The notes: generated by a model from the letters alone, not told the origin. A DNA stretch of 64,000 nucleotides from Herbaspirillum autotrophicum (GCF_001189915.1 NZ_LFLS01000012.1:1-64000); one strand, 5' to 3'; numbered from the stretch's first letter, positions 27,084 to 36,047 are shown. Program-made: numbers and translations.

Positions 27084-27491
27084 ATGATCATATTGCCCCT
27101 TGCCTTCAGCGTCAGCATGGTATTGCTGGCCGGCTATAACGGCCCGGACCAGAATCAGTTGCAGCAGCAACAAAGCGCCTCCTCCGCCAATGAGAAAGCC
27201 GGGCGCATGGCTGCCGCCGACCGCGATGCCTATCTGAAAACCGCACGCCGCGATCTGGATCAGCTCAGTGAACAGATTGAAGCCCTCAAACTCAAGGCCA
27301 ACAAATCCGGTACGGCAATGAGAGCCAGTCTGGAAAAGAAAATTCACGGCTTCGAGGACGACCACAAGAATCTCGAAGAAAGCTGGCAACAGGCAAAAGA
27401 TGCCGGTGAAAGCAGTTGGCAAGAATTCAAACTCTCGTTCACGGCCAGCATGGAAAAACTGAAGAAGGCCGTCCATAACGCCACCCGATAA
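27084..27491 (+). CDS. Small coiled-coil protein, Sll1863-stress-protein-like
   Basis: 135 residues, start supported by CCGGGAGATCAGC. A short hydrophobic N-terminus (ILPLAFSVSMVLLAGY) precedes a highly charged helical region (about 45-130) of the type LKTARRDLDQLSEQIEALKLKANK... and ends ASMEKLKKAVHNATR, the pattern of Sll1863-family stress proteins, many of which are lipoproteins. Here the residue where a lipobox Cys is expected (LLAG-C) is Tyr18, encoded TAT. Either the protein is membrane-anchored by the uncleaved segment or lipidation was lost by a single G-to-A change. Longer frames upstream are not supported. Confidence 0.65.
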   Translation: MIILPLAFSVSMVLLAGYNGPDQNQLQQQQSASSANEKAGRMAAADRDAYLKTARRDLDQLSEQIEALKLKANKSGTAMRASLEKKIHGFEDDHKNLEESWQQAKDAGESSWQEFKLSFTASMEKLKKAVHNATR

Positions 27492-27671
27492 AAACGCCGG
27501 CATCCGGGATCACGGCAGCCAGCGCTCGCGGCTGCCCGCGCCCCCGCCGCGCCATCCCTTCCCCACGCCATTGCAGCATGCGCCGGCCCGGCAGGTCTTG
27601 CCGGCCGTCAGGCCATCACCAGCCCATAAGCCAAACCAATATGCAGAATTAGAAATGATAATTTTTCTTAT

Positions 27672-27684
27672 GCCTGCGGCAGGC
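27672..27684. promoter_or_regulatory. Dyad upstream of MHS-amidohydrolase operon
   Basis: GCCTGC-G-GCAGGC, flanked by near-symmetric TTAT and TATAA, 47 nt upstream of the MHS transporter start. A possible operator for the LysR regulator at 30151 or another protein. Confidence 0.35.
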
Positions 27685-27730
27685 GTATAAATCCGAGATC
27701 AATTTCGAATTGACTCTGGAGACAAAAATA

Positions 27731-29065
27731 ATGACATCAATCGCTGCTACCAACGCCACCCCATCCAAGGCCTCGCGCCACCAACCGGTACGCGCATCAG
27801 CGGCCGCCTTCGTCGGCACCATGATCGAATGGTATGACTTTTATATTTACGGCATGGCCGCCGCGCTGGTGTTCGGCAAACTGTTCTTTCCCACCAGTAC
27901 CGGTTTCTATGGCACGCTGGCTTCGTTCGGCACCTTTGCCGTCGGCTTCTTCGCGCGGCCGCTGGGCGGCGCGGTGTTCGGCTACATCGGCGACCGCATC
28001 GGCCGCAAGAAATCCCTGGTGATTACCCTGCTGATGATGGGCACCGTGACGGTATTGATCGGCTTGCTGCCGACCTATTCCAGCATCGGCGTCTGGGCCC
28101 CCATCGCGCTGGTAGCGCTGCGCTTCATTCAAGGCATCGCGGTCGGCGGCGAATGGGGTGGCGCGGTACTGATGGCCAGCGAACACTCGCCGGATCAAAG
28201 CAAACGCACCTTCCTGGCCTCGTTTGCACAACTCGGCAGCCCGGCCGGCCTGATTCTGGCGACGCTGATGTTCAAGCTGGTCACCTCGTTTGATGATGCC
28301 GCTTTCCTCGACTGGGCCTGGCGCGTGCCATTCCTGTTCAGCGCACTGCTGCTGGCGATCGGTTTCATCATTCGTCTGAGCGTCAAGGAATCGCCGGATT
28401 TCCTCGACGAACAAGCGCGCCGCGAAAAAGCCGCCAAAGAGACCAAGGCCGCAGTCGAAACCCTGCCGCTCAAGGAAGTCTTGAAAGGCGCGCCCGGTCT
28501 GTTGCTGCTAGCCATCGGCGCCAACGTGCTGGGAATTGCCGGCTTCTATTTCACCAATACCTTCATGCTGGTCTACACCACGCAATACCTGCATCTGCAA
28601 CGCGGCCTCGTGCTCAATTGCCTGCTGGTGGTATCGGTCATGCAATTCTTCATCACGCCGCTGGCAGCATTGATTGCCAGCAAGATCGGCAACCGTCGCT
28701 TCCTGGTGCTGACCTCGGCCTTGTCGGTCCTGACCCCGTACGCCATGTTCACCCTGGTCGATACCGGTTCGCTGTTCAATCTCACCATCGGCATCGGCCT
28801 CGCCGTGCTGTGCCTGGGCGCTTACTACGCGGTAATCGCCGGCTACGTCAGCGACTGCTTCCCGACCCGTATCCGATACACCGGCATTTCGATGGCCTAT
28901 CAGGTATCGGGCGCAATCTTCGGCGGCCTGACACCGATGCTCGGCACCATCCTGGCGGAAAAATTCCAGGGCCACTGGTGGCCGCTGGCATTGCTGTTCA
29001 GCGCCATTTCCCTGCTGTCGATGTTGTGCGTATTCAAACTTGCCGCGCAACGTCGCGCGGCCTGA
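27731..29065 (+). CDS. MHS-family MFS transporter
   Basis: 444 residues with 12 membrane segments. Signatures: FVGTMIEWYDFYIYGMAAALVFGKLFF, GYIGDRIGRKKSLV and RFIQGIAVGGEWGGAVLMA. I start it at the ATG at 27731, preceded by CTGGAGAC; an in-frame TTG lies 21 nt upstream. First gene of an apparent operon with an acetylpolyamine amidohydrolase (13 nt apart) and a LysR gene. The importer may therefore take up an acylated amine or amide that the hydrolase processes; substrate is inferred from context. Confidence 0.87.
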   Translation: MTSIAATNATPSKASRHQPVRASAAAFVGTMIEWYDFYIYGMAAALVFGKLFFPTSTGFYGTLASFGTFAVGFFARPLGGAVFGYIGDRIGRKKSLVITLLMMGTVTVLIGLLPTYSSIGVWAPIALVALRFIQGIAVGGEWGGAVLMASEHSPDQSKRTFLASFAQLGSPAGLILATLMFKLVTSFDDAAFLDWAWRVPFLFSALLLAIGFIIRLSVKESPDFLDEQARREKAAKETKAAVETLPLKEVLKGAPGLLLLAIGANVLGIAGFYFTNTFMLVYTTQYLHLQRGLVLNCLLVVSVMQFFITPLAALIASKIGNRRFLVLTSALSVLTPYAMFTLVDTGSLFNLTIGIGLAVLCLGAYYAVIAGYVSDCFPTRIRYTGISMAYQVSGAIFGGLTPMLGTILAEKFQGHWWPLALLFSAISLLSMLCVFKLAAQRRAA

Positions 29066-29078
29066 AAAGAGATCGTCA

Positions 29079-30098
29079 ATGAAAGCATTTTTCCATCCTG
29101 ATCAAAAACTGCACCATCCCAAAAGTTACTATTCGCGCGGCAAAATGCGGGTGCCGCAGGAAGTGCCGTCGCGCCTGGATGAACTGGTGCTGGCGGCACG
29201 TGAACTCGGTTTTGACGTGCAGCAACCGGCCGATGCCGGCGCCGCCGCGATCAGCGCCGTGCACGCGCTGCCGTATCTGAGTTTCCTGCAAGAAGCACAC
29301 CGCGAATGGATGAACTTGCCGGATGACTGGGGCAACGAAGTGGTGTCCAATATCTTCGTGCGCGAACCGAATCCCTTGCGCGGGGTACTGGCCAAAGCCG
29401 GCCGCTACCTCGCCGATGGCAGTTGCCCGGTGGGGCCGGATACCTGGCAAGCCGCTTACTGGTCGGCGCAATGCGCGATCGCCGGCGCCCACGCCTTGCA
29501 GCGCGGCGAACGTCTGGCCTACGCCATGTGCCGCCCGCCCGGTCATCATGCCCGCCACGACGCCGCCGGCGGCTTTTGTTATCTCAACAATGCCGCCATC
29601 GCCGCCGAGATGCTGAGCAAGCAACATCAGCGCGTGCTGGTGCTGGATACCGATATGCACCACGGCCAGGGGATTCAGGAAATCTTTTACGAACGCAATG
29701 ATGTGATGTACGTCTCGATTCATGGCGATCCGGAAAATTTCTATCCGGTGGTGGCCGGTTTCGAAGATGAACGCGGCAGCAAGGACGGCTACGGTTACAA
29801 CCTCAATCTGCCGATGCCGCATGGCTCGCCGGAAGCGGTATTTTTCGACAAACTGACACAAGCTTGCCGCGCGATTGAATTGTTCCAGCCCGATGTACTG
29901 GTGCTGAGCCTCGGCTTCGACATCTTTGAAAAAGACCCGCAAGCGGTGGTCGGCGTCACCTCGGACGGTTTTGAGCGGCTCGGAAAAGTACTGGGGGCAT
30001 TCCGCTTGCCGACCCTGATCGTGCAAGAAGGCGGTTACTATATCGAAGGCTTGCGCGACAACGCCAGCCGCTTCTTTGCCGGGTTGGCCAACCCCTGA
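29079..30098 (+). CDS. Acetylpolyamine amidohydrolase / class II histone deacetylase-like
   Basis: 339 residues, the usual length for acetylpolyamine amidohydrolases. Catalytic features of the arginase/deacetylase fold are all present: RPPGHHA (H156, H157), the zinc ligands D192 and H194 in DTDMHHGQG, D281 in LGFDIFEKDP and the transition-state Tyr in EGGYY (about residue 320). Known reaction: hydrolysis of N-acetylated polyamines or similar amides to the free amine and acetate. A dimer-making insertion (residues about 75-100, with WGNEVVSNIFVREPNPL) fits polyamine-type enzymes rather than histone-type. Located between the MHS transporter and a LysR regulator. Confidence 0.85.
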   Translation: MKAFFHPDQKLHHPKSYYSRGKMRVPQEVPSRLDELVLAARELGFDVQQPADAGAAAISAVHALPYLSFLQEAHREWMNLPDDWGNEVVSNIFVREPNPLRGVLAKAGRYLADGSCPVGPDTWQAAYWSAQCAIAGAHALQRGERLAYAMCRPPGHHARHDAAGGFCYLNNAAIAAEMLSKQHQRVLVLDTDMHHGQGIQEIFYERNDVMYVSIHGDPENFYPVVAGFEDERGSKDGYGYNLNLPMPHGSPEAVFFDKLTQACRAIELFQPDVLVLSLGFDIFEKDPQAVVGVTSDGFERLGKVLGAFRLPTLIVQEGGYYIEGLRDNASRFFAGLANP

Positions 30099-30150
30099 CA
30101 GACTGGCGGCGCTGACGGAGCAAGCTCACTACTAAAAAAAGCCGACTCGC

Positions 30151-31131
30151 ATGCACCCTTCTGACCCGCCCGCTGAGCAACGCCCCAAACGCCCGGTGGT
30201 TTCCGCCGAACGCATGGACTGGAATCTGTTGCGCACCTTCATGTTTGTGGTGCAGGAACGTGGTGTCGGCCGCGCCGCCACGGCGCTCAGCCTGAGCCAG
30301 CCAGCCGTCAGCCAGGCCTTGCGCCGGCTTGAAGAAACCGTCGGCGGCGTCTTGCTGCACCGGCGCAACGGTGAATTCCGGCTGACCACGCTGGGTGAAG
30401 AAACCTACACCGTGGCGCGCGAGATGTACGGCATGGTGACCCGCATCGAAGGTGCCGCCGGTCACGGCAAAGATGATGTGGCCGGGGTGTTGCGGCTGTT
30501 CCTGATGAGCCGGGTGCAAAGCGCTGCCTATGACGACTTCCTCGCGCAGTTTCACCGGCGCTATCCCAAGATCGAGTTCCGGGTCGACGTCATGCAAAGC
30601 GCGGCCATCCTCGACGGCCTCGCCAAGGGCGTGACCGCGCTCGGCATCTGCCTGTGCCGCAAGCCGGTGGAAAAGCTGGAACGCCGCCTGTTTCTGCGCC
30701 ATCGTTACGTGATCGTCTGCGGCCGCCACCATCCTTTGTTTGCCCAGCGCATCGTCAGCATCGATGACATCCTCAGCCAGAATTTCGTCTGTTTCGCCAG
30801 CGACCAGCTCGGCGATACGCTGTCGCCGCTGACGGTATTCCGCGACCAGCAAGGCTTCACCGGCCATATCGCCGGCACCTCCTCCTATGTGGAAGAAATC
30901 CGGCGCATGGTAGTGGCCGGCGTCGGCCTCGGATTTTTGCCGGAACACCTGATCCGGCAAGATGTCGCCAGCGGCGAACTGAGCGTGTTGCAAGCCAGCG
31001 AACCGGTCGCCGAAATCGATGTGTTTTTGACCTGGCATAAACAACGCAAGCTATCGGTTGCCGAACAGGCGTTCCTCACCATGTTCGAACGCTTCCTGCA
31101 ACGCGTGCCGCTGGAAGTGCGCACCGCATAG
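30151..31131 (+). CDS. LysR-family transcriptional regulator
   Basis: 326 residues as drawn; a second start at Met22 (30214) directly before the helix-turn-helix (MDWNLLRTFMFVVQERGVGRAATALSLSQPAVSQALRRLEE) is equally possible, since neither has a good ribosome binding site. The effector domain contains EEIRRMVVAGVGLGFLPEHL. It follows the amidohydrolase gene by 52 nt on the same strand and probably regulates the transporter-hydrolase pair. Confidence 0.85.
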   Translation: MHPSDPPAEQRPKRPVVSAERMDWNLLRTFMFVVQERGVGRAATALSLSQPAVSQALRRLEETVGGVLLHRRNGEFRLTTLGEETYTVAREMYGMVTRIEGAAGHGKDDVAGVLRLFLMSRVQSAAYDDFLAQFHRRYPKIEFRVDVMQSAAILDGLAKGVTALGICLCRKPVEKLERRLFLRHRYVIVCGRHHPLFAQRIVSIDDILSQNFVCFASDQLGDTLSPLTVFRDQQGFTGHIAGTSSYVEEIRRMVVAGVGLGFLPEHLIRQDVASGELSVLQASEPVAEIDVFLTWHKQRKLSVAEQAFLTMFERFLQRVPLEVRTA

Positions 31132-31182
31132 CCCTCAACAATATTGATTTGCAGAAACATTTGACGCCGGGCATGATACGAT

Positions 31183-31211
31183 CTGCACACCGGTCATGCG
31201 CCGGTGCGCAG
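31183..31211 (+). repeat. Imperfect hairpin between LysR and EAL genes
   Basis: CTGCACACCGG - 7 nt - CCGGTGCGCAG, one mismatch. No T-run follows; it may end the LysR transcript or sit in the EAL leader. Confidence 0.4.
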
Positions 31212-31270
31212 CACAATCATGCAAACGTCAACAGCGTGACGGAATCAGTAAAAATATCTGAGGGGAATGC

Positions 31271-32839
31271 TTGAATCGCACCGGAGTTATTGTCGTCGCG
31301 ACATTGCTGTCGCTGGTTGCCGCCATCAGTTCGCTGGGCGGCATGTCTTATCTGTCATGGACGCGCGCGCAGGCCGTCGAAGAAAAACGGCTGCAAAGTT
31401 TCGCGCAACAGGCGCTGCAACGGGCGCAGATTCCATTTCATGATGCCAGCGTGGTACTGCACCGCCTGCACAACACGCACGCCGCCCCCTGCTCCAACGC
31501 GCACATTTTGCAAATGCGCAAAATCACCATCAATACCCGTAGCATCGAAGACGTCGGTTATTTTGAAAAAGGCGTGCTGAAATGCACTTCCTGGCAAAAG
31601 AGCCGCAACACCATCATCCAGACCATTCCCGATTTCATCACTGCCGACGGCATTCAGGTCAGCCAGTCGATGCTGCCGGAGATCAGCGGCAAACCGATGG
31701 TGGGCATGTTTTACGCCGGACATAAAGTATTGATCGACCCGGCCCGCTTCACCGACATCGTCCTCGAACCCGAGATTCAGATTGCCATCACCACCAGCGA
31801 TGGCCACGCGTTAAGCACCCTGCATCAACCCGACATGCAACTGGTCGGTACCCTGCTCAAGGGCACCCAGGCCAAGACCGGCATCGACTCGTTCTCGGTC
31901 GTGGTGCGCGACGGCGAACTGGCAGCCGTCGTGCTGGAACCGTATGGCAAGATCCGCGACCGCTTGTGGCAAGAACAGTTGATCTGGGTTCCGTTCGGTC
32001 TGCTGCTGGCGCTGCTGTTCATCGGCGCCGTGATCTGGATTTCGCGCCGGCGCCTGTCGCCGCTCGGCGAATTGCGTTTTGCGATTGAGCGGCGCGAATT
32101 CATCGTCCACTACCAGCCCATCATCGAACTCAAGAGCGGCATGTGCACCGGCGCCGAAGCGCTGGTCAGATGGCGTCGTCCCGATGGCAGCATCGTGCGC
32201 CCCGACCTGTTCATTCCGCTGGCCGAAGAAAGCGGCCTGATTCTGCCGATCACCGATCAGGTCATCGAGCTCGTGATTGAAGACTTGGGGACATGGCTGA
32301 CGCAACACCCGGACTTGCATATCGCCATCAACCTCAGCGCGCAAGATATCAAAACCGGCCGCGTGCTCGATGTGTTGCAGGCCAAGCTGGAAAACACCGG
32401 CATCACCAACCGGCAAATCTGGCTGGAAGCCACCGAACGCGGTTTCATGGATATGCAAGCCGCCCGCGCCACGATAGACAAAGCCCGCGCGCAGGGCTTC
32501 TGGGTCGCCATCGACGACTTCGGCACCGGCTACTCCAGCCTGTCCTATTTGCAAAAACTGCCGCTCGACGCCTTGAAAATCGACAAGTCATTCATCGATA
32601 CCATCGGCACCGATTCCGTCAGCAGCAACGTCACGCCGCACATCATCGACATGGCGAAAACCCTGCAACTGAACATCGTCGCAGAAGGCATTGAAACGCA
32701 GGAACAGGCCGATTATCTGCTGGCACGGGAGGTTGAATACGGGCAAGGCTGGCTGTATTCAAAAGCCTTGCCGGCAGCCGATTTCATGCAGTTCTGTCAG
32801 ACCCGGGCCGGCGCTGCGGCGACCGCGACGCCCGGATGA
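31271..32839 (+). CDS. CSS-motif EAL-domain c-di-GMP phosphodiesterase
   Basis: 522 residues from a TTG start with GAGGGG 5 nt upstream; the first in-frame ATG would remove the first membrane helix. Two membrane segments (residues about 5-28 and 238-256) flank a periplasmic domain with conserved Cys in APCSN and LKCTS, the redox-sensitive CSS module. The EAL domain keeps EALVRW, the metal-binding Asn (INLSAQD), Glu (EATERG), [16 protein letters not shown] and VAEGIET, so it should hydrolyse c-di-GMP to pGpG. CSS-EAL proteins are controlled by Dsb-type disulfide chemistry in the periplasm. The 3' end overlaps the convergent sigma-54 activator gene by 43 bp. Confidence 0.88.
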   Translation: MNRTGVIVVATLLSLVAAISSLGGMSYLSWTRAQAVEEKRLQSFAQQALQRAQIPFHDASVVLHRLHNTHAAPCSNAHILQMRKITINTRSIEDVGYFEKGVLKCTSWQKSRNTIIQTIPDFITADGIQVSQSMLPEISGKPMVGMFYAGHKVLIDPARFTDIVLEPEIQIAITTSDGHALSTLHQPDMQLVGTLLKGTQAKTGIDSFSVVVRDGELAAVVLEPYGKIRDRLWQEQLIWVPFGLLLALLFIGAVIWISRRRLSPLGELRFAIERREFIVHYQPIIELKSGMCTGAEALVRWRRPDGSIVRPDLFIPLAEESGLILPITDQVIELVIEDLGTWLTQHPDLHIAINLSAQDIKTGRVLDVLQAKLENTGITNRQIWLEATERGFMDMQAARATIDKARAQGFWVAIDDFGTGYSSLSYLQKLPLDALKIDKSFIDTIGTDSVSSNVTPHIIDMAKTLQLNIVAEGIETQEQADYLLAREVEYGQGWLYSKALPAADFMQFCQTRAGAAATATPG

Positions 32840-34020
32840 TCGGCCGCCAGGTGCCAGTCTTCGTGCGCCACATTTTCTCCGCAATCGCCGTGACCATGCG
32901 CGGCATGGCGCTTGAGCAAGGTTCTCAAGACGTTGCGCGATATGCCCAGGATTTTCGCGGTCTGCGTCTGATTGTTGCGGGCAATCGATAATGCCGCGCC
33001 GACCACCGCCGCCTCGATCTTGCCAAACGCATCTTCCTCGCCATCGTCGAGCATGGTTTCCAGAAGACGCGTCAATTTCTCTTGCAAGGATTCCGTTTCC
33101 AGCGGGCTGACCATCGCTGGCTGATCGGCCACAGCCAGATCGGCCGCCGGCGAGGTGATGCCGGCATGGGCCGGGACATTATTCTCGGCGCCTGCGGCAA
33201 AACCGCGGACCCGAATCGGCCGGTGCCCGATACGCAGATCGGCAGCGCGCATTTCACCATTGCCCGTCACGATCACGGCGTAATGAATGGTGTTTTCCAA
33301 CTCACGGATATTGCCGGGCCAGTCATAGCCGAGCAACACCTCTTCCGCATCCTTGCTGATCGTGATGCCATCAATATTGAGTTTTTCAGAATAATGCTTA
33401 ACGAAATGCCGCGCCAGCGGCAAGATGTCGCCGGGCCGGCCACACAGCGGCGGCAATTCGAGCGTGGCGATACCCAACCGGTAATACAGGTCGGCCCGAA
33501 AGTGCCCGACCTGCACTGCTGTGTACAAATCGATATTGGTAGCGGCAATCAGGCGCACATCCAGCGGCGTGGCGCGGCGTGATCCGATCTTGACGATCTG
33601 CCGCTCCTGAATCACGCGCAGCAACTTGACCTGCATGTTCAGTGGCAAATCACCGATTTCATCGAGAAACAGGGTGCCACCATTGGCGGCCTCGAACCAC
33701 CCTTGCCGCGCATGCGTGGCACCGGTGAACGCGCCGGCTTCGTGTCCGAACAACTCGGCGTCAATCAGATTTTCACTGAAGGCGCCGCAATTGACCGCAA
33801 TGAAAGGACCACGCCGCCCGCTGTGCGTATGTATATAGCGCGCCAGCAATTCCTTGCCGGTACCGGTTTCACCGATGATCAATGCCGTCGCGTCAGTCGG
33901 CGCAATCTGATCTGCCAAGGCCAGCAAGGCTTCGGAACGCGGGTCGTGAAAAACCAGGGCTTTCGCTCTGATCGAGAGGGGCGCAACACCCGAGGTCGGC
34001 AACGTAAGAAGAACGCTCAC
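32797..34020 (-). CDS. Sigma-54-dependent transcriptional activator without sensor domain (SfnR-like)
   Basis: 407 residues from a GTG start. The AAA+ domain begins almost at once: Walker A GETGTGKE (50-57), the sigma-54-contacting GAFTGA (96-101), Walker [10 protein letters not shown] (114-122) and the arginine-finger region [10 protein letters not shown] Fis-type helix-turn-helix ends the protein ([23 protein letters not shown]). No receiver, GAF or PAS domain precedes the AAA+ part, as in SfnR, the sulfone-utilisation activator of pseudomonads. Nearby operons carry -24/-12 promoters with a common upstream element, so this is the obvious candidate for their activator. How its activity is controlled is not visible; possibly by its own level. 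Confidence 0.88.
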   Translation of the reverse strand: MSVLLTLPTSGVAPLSIRAKALVFHDPRSEALLALADQIAPTDATALIIGETGTGKELLARYIHTHSGRRGPFIAVNCGAFSENLIDAELFGHEAGAFTGATHARQGWFEAANGGTLFLDEIGDLPLNMQVKLLRVIQERQIVKIGSRRATPLDVRLIAATNIDLYTAVQVGHFRADLYYRLGIATLELPPLCGRPGDILPLARHFVKHYSEKLNIDGITISKDAEEVLLGYDWPGNIRELENTIHYAVIVTGNGEMRAADLRIGHRPIRVRGFAAGAENNVPAHAGITSPAADLAVADQPAMVSPLETESLQEKLTRLLETMLDDGEEDAFGKIEAAVVGAALSIARNNQTQTAKILGISRNVLRTLLKRHAAHGHGDCGENVAHEDWHLAADHPGVAVAAAPARV

Positions 34021-34048
34021 AATAGTCAGTACCTGAAAAATGATGGCC

Positions 34049-34072
34049 CACCCCGCCGCGGCCGGAGGGGTG
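34049..34072 (-). promoter_or_regulatory. Hairpin/dyad ahead of the sigma-54 activator gene
   Basis: CACCCC-g-CCG / CGG-a-GGGGTG with a 4-nt loop, 29 nt upstream of the GTG start, in otherwise AT-rich DNA. It could be an operator (for example for a sulfur regulator) or an mRNA leader structure. Confidence 0.4.
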
Positions 34073-34257
34073 AAATAAATAAAGATGAAAAGCTTCTAAC
34101 GCAACGATGCGGCAAAACCTATAATCACGAATCGGACAAGACAAGTTGCGATAGAGCATATATTTACGATTGGTTACAACAATAGCGCAAACAAGTTTTC
34201 TACTTAACGAATAAAACAGCATATTCTTATACTAAAGAGTCAGAATAAATCCCCATC

Positions 34258-34950
34258 ATGACAAAAACAGACAACGAGATTGAATTCGAAGAAGCAAGCA
34301 GCACGCTGGCCGCGGATGGCGAAGACGGCTTTGCGGAACGACTGAAAAAGCTGATTGCGCTCAACGGCACTGTCAATGCGCTGGCAAAAAAAGCCGGCAT
34401 TTCCCATAGCGGTCTGCTGCGTTATCTGTCCGGTGGCGATCCCTCGCGCAAGGTACTGGTGGCACTGGCCGAGGCGGCCAATGTCGATCTGGTATGGCTG
34501 GCGACCGGACGCGGTCAAATGACCGGCGCCATGCCCAAGCAAAGCCTGACCATGTTGCCGCTCTATGACGTATCCGAATTTCCCGGCAACACGGTGATCG
34601 CCCAACAAGACAAGACGCAATTGACCGAACTCGCCTTCTGCCGCTTCTGGCTCAACCGCAACGGGCTGGACTCCGGCTGCCTGAAAGCGATGATGGTCCG
34701 CGGCGACAGCATGGCGCCCTGCATCGTCAACGGCGACACCATCCTGATCGATGAAACGCGGCAACACATCATCGATGGCAAGATTTACCTCATTCGCGAC
34801 CACGGCAATCTGCTGCTCAAGCGCGTGCAATGGGAACTGCATGGTCGTTTGCGTCTGCTCAGCGACAATCATCAGTATCGCGAATTTGATGTCGCCGCCA
34901 GCGAAGTGGAGATTGTCGGGCAAGTAGTCTGGGGTGCCCGCCTGATGTAA
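34258..34950 (+). CDS. HTH/S24 LexA-like regulator (CI-type repressor fold)
   Basis: 230 residues: an N-terminal Cro/CI helix-turn-helix (residues about 25-85, GTVNALAKKAGISHSGLLRYLSGG) and a C-terminal S24 domain with the Ser of MVRGDSMAPCI (S151) and the Lys of LLLKRV (K188). No Ala-Gly cleavage site is obvious between them, so self-cleavage is uncertain. It is divergent from the sigma-54 activator across an AT-rich 237-nt gap. There are no phage genes nearby, so it is more likely a chromosomal regulator of this island than a prophage repressor. Confidence 0.8.
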   Translation: MTKTDNEIEFEEASSTLAADGEDGFAERLKKLIALNGTVNALAKKAGISHSGLLRYLSGGDPSRKVLVALAEAANVDLVWLATGRGQMTGAMPKQSLTMLPLYDVSEFPGNTVIAQQDKTQLTELAFCRFWLNRNGLDSGCLKAMMVRGDSMAPCIVNGDTILIDETRQHIIDGKIYLIRDHGNLLLKRVQWELHGRLRLLSDNHQYREFDVAASEVEIVGQVVWGARLM

Positions 34951-35017
34951 CGCGCATGCACTGATCCGCGCAGGATGACCGGCCTCCCCGCCGCCATCCG
35001 CGCGCGCCACCGGCCCA

Positions 35018-35104
35018 TCCCGTTTTTTCCCTTCCCGTTTTTTCCCTTCCCGTTTTTTCCTCCTGTTTTTTCCTCCTGTTTTTTCTTCCTGTTTTTTCTT
35101 CCGG
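35018..35104. repeat. Tandem pyrimidine repeats with phased T6 tracts
   Basis: GTTTTTT recurs at 35022, 35037, 35052, 35065, 35078 and 35091, spacing 15, 15, 13, 13, 13. Units are CCCGTTTTTTCCCTT, then CCTGTTTTTTCCT. It lies 110-195 bp upstream of the -24/-12 promoter. Confidence 0.85.
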
Positions 35105-35142
35105 CTGTTTGATTTAAGACAGCAAGCCAACAACGCGCTTCC

Positions 35143-35161
35143 CGATTCCTTCCGCGAATCG
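35143..35161. promoter_or_regulatory. Inverted repeat upstream of exbB promoter
   Basis: CGATTC-CTTCCGC-GAATCG, about 60 bp upstream of the -24 element; a second possible activator site. Confidence 0.4.
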
Positions 35162-35173
35162 CTTCTTTTCAAC
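35160..35173 (+). promoter_or_regulatory. Putative activator element of exbB promoter (half conserved)
   Basis: CGCTTCTTTTCAAC. The promoter-proximal half TTTTCAAC is identical, in the same orientation, to the element ahead of the second TonB receptor. Its centre is exactly 49 bp from the -24 GG, the same as for the other two sites. Confidence 0.5.
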
Positions 35174-35212
35174 CAACTCTCCCGTATTTCCCTTCATTTC
35201 AGCCGTTTTTTT

Positions 35213-35229
35213 CTGGCACACATCCTGCA
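35213..35229 (+). promoter_or_regulatory. Sigma-54 promoter of the exbB-exbD-receptor operon
   Basis: CTGGCACACATCCTGCA: GG and GC are 12 bp apart as required, and only two consensus positions differ (A for G after TGGCAC, C for the first T of TTGC). Expected start near 35240. Confidence 0.8.
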
Positions 35230-35303
35230 CTGACAGAGGCGCTGCCTGTTGTACAGCGCGCATTCACGGCGGGCATTTTTCTCTACAAGTAAAAGGTAAT
35301 GAA

Positions 35304-36047
35304 ATGAATCAACTGTTCTCATCTGCAATCGGCGTAGAGGCAACGCTCTATCTGCTGTTGCTGTTTTCAGTGGCGACCTGGGCGCTACTATTGATCAAGG
35401 GCGTCCAGCATGCCCGCGTCAGCCGCAGCAATGCGCGTTATGCGCGCCAGTTCTGGCAAGCGCGGGATCTGCAAAGCGCTGCCGCCATCGCCTCCGCCGC
35501 GCCGTTCGCACGGGTAGCCAAGGCCGGTCTGATCGGACTCGGTCATGCCGATCAGCGCGGCTACGATCTGGAACACAGCGGTGATCGTCAGGACTTGCTG
35601 GAGCGCCATCTGCGTCAGCAAATACATAAAGAGCGCCGCGCGCTGGAAAGTGGTCTGGCAGTACTCGCCAGTATCGGCAGCACGGCGCCGTTCATCGGTT
35701 TGTTCGGCACCGTCTGGGGCATCATGCACGCGCTCAAGGCCATCAGCGCCAGCGGCTCTGCCAGTCTCGATGTGGTGGCCGGTCCGATTGGAGAGGCCTT
35801 GATCGCCACCGCCATCGGCATTGCAGTCGCGGTACCGGCGGTGCTGGCGTTCAACTTCTTCCAGCGCCGCAATCGCGCCGTCGGCGCCGATCTCGATGAT
35901 TTTGCGACGGACTTCATCACGCTGTCCCAAGCCACCGCTTTCCGCCACCCCGGCAGCGCTGCAACGCCAGCGACCTCGGCCAATGACAACCCGGCGGCCA
36001 AGCCGGCGGCGACAGACATCCATATCAGAAAGGCAGTGTTGAGCTGA
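35304..36047 (+). CDS. exbB: ExbB-type proton channel subunit of the TonB system
   Basis: 247 residues, MotA/TolQ/ExbB family. Three membrane segments: residues about 12-32 (LYLLLLFSVATWALLLIKG), about 125-150 (GLAVLASIGSTAPFIGLFGTVWGIM) and about 170-195 (GEALIATAIGIAVAVPAVLAFN), with the hallmark GLFGTVWGIMHAL and the TAIGIAVAVPA loop. With ExbD it uses the proton gradient to energise TonB. Good site AAAAGGTAATGAA. Overlaps exbD by 1 nt. First gene behind a sigma-54 promoter. Its first 12 codons recur in a short frame after tonB at 55030-55149. Confidence 0.92.
   Translation: MNQLFSSAIGVEATLYLLLLFSVATWALLLIKGVQHARVSRSNARYARQFWQARDLQSAAAIASAAPFARVAKAGLIGLGHADQRGYDLEHSGDRQDLLERHLRQQIHKERRALESGLAVLASIGSTAPFIGLFGTVWGIMHALKAISASGSASLDVVAGPIGEALIATAIGIAVAVPAVLAFNFFQRRNRAVGADLDDFATDFITLSQATAFRHPGSAATPATSANDNPAAKPAATDIHIRKAVLS

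Larger units (their letters stand above)
34951..35303. other. Long regulatory region of the exbBD operon
   Basis: 353 nt without a gene. From left to right it holds the T-tract tandem repeat (35018-35104), an inverted repeat (35143-35161), the putative activator element (35160-35173) and a -24/-12 promoter (35213-35229), leaving an untranslated leader of about 64 nt. Confidence 0.6.

Noticed and set aside
34258-34950. Prophage immunity repressor
   Set aside because: The HTH/S24 fold fits, but no integrase, excisionase, structural phage gene or attachment repeat is seen nearby.
35018-35104. CRISPR-like array
   Set aside because: Units are 13-15 bp of low complexity with no unique spacers and no cas genes.
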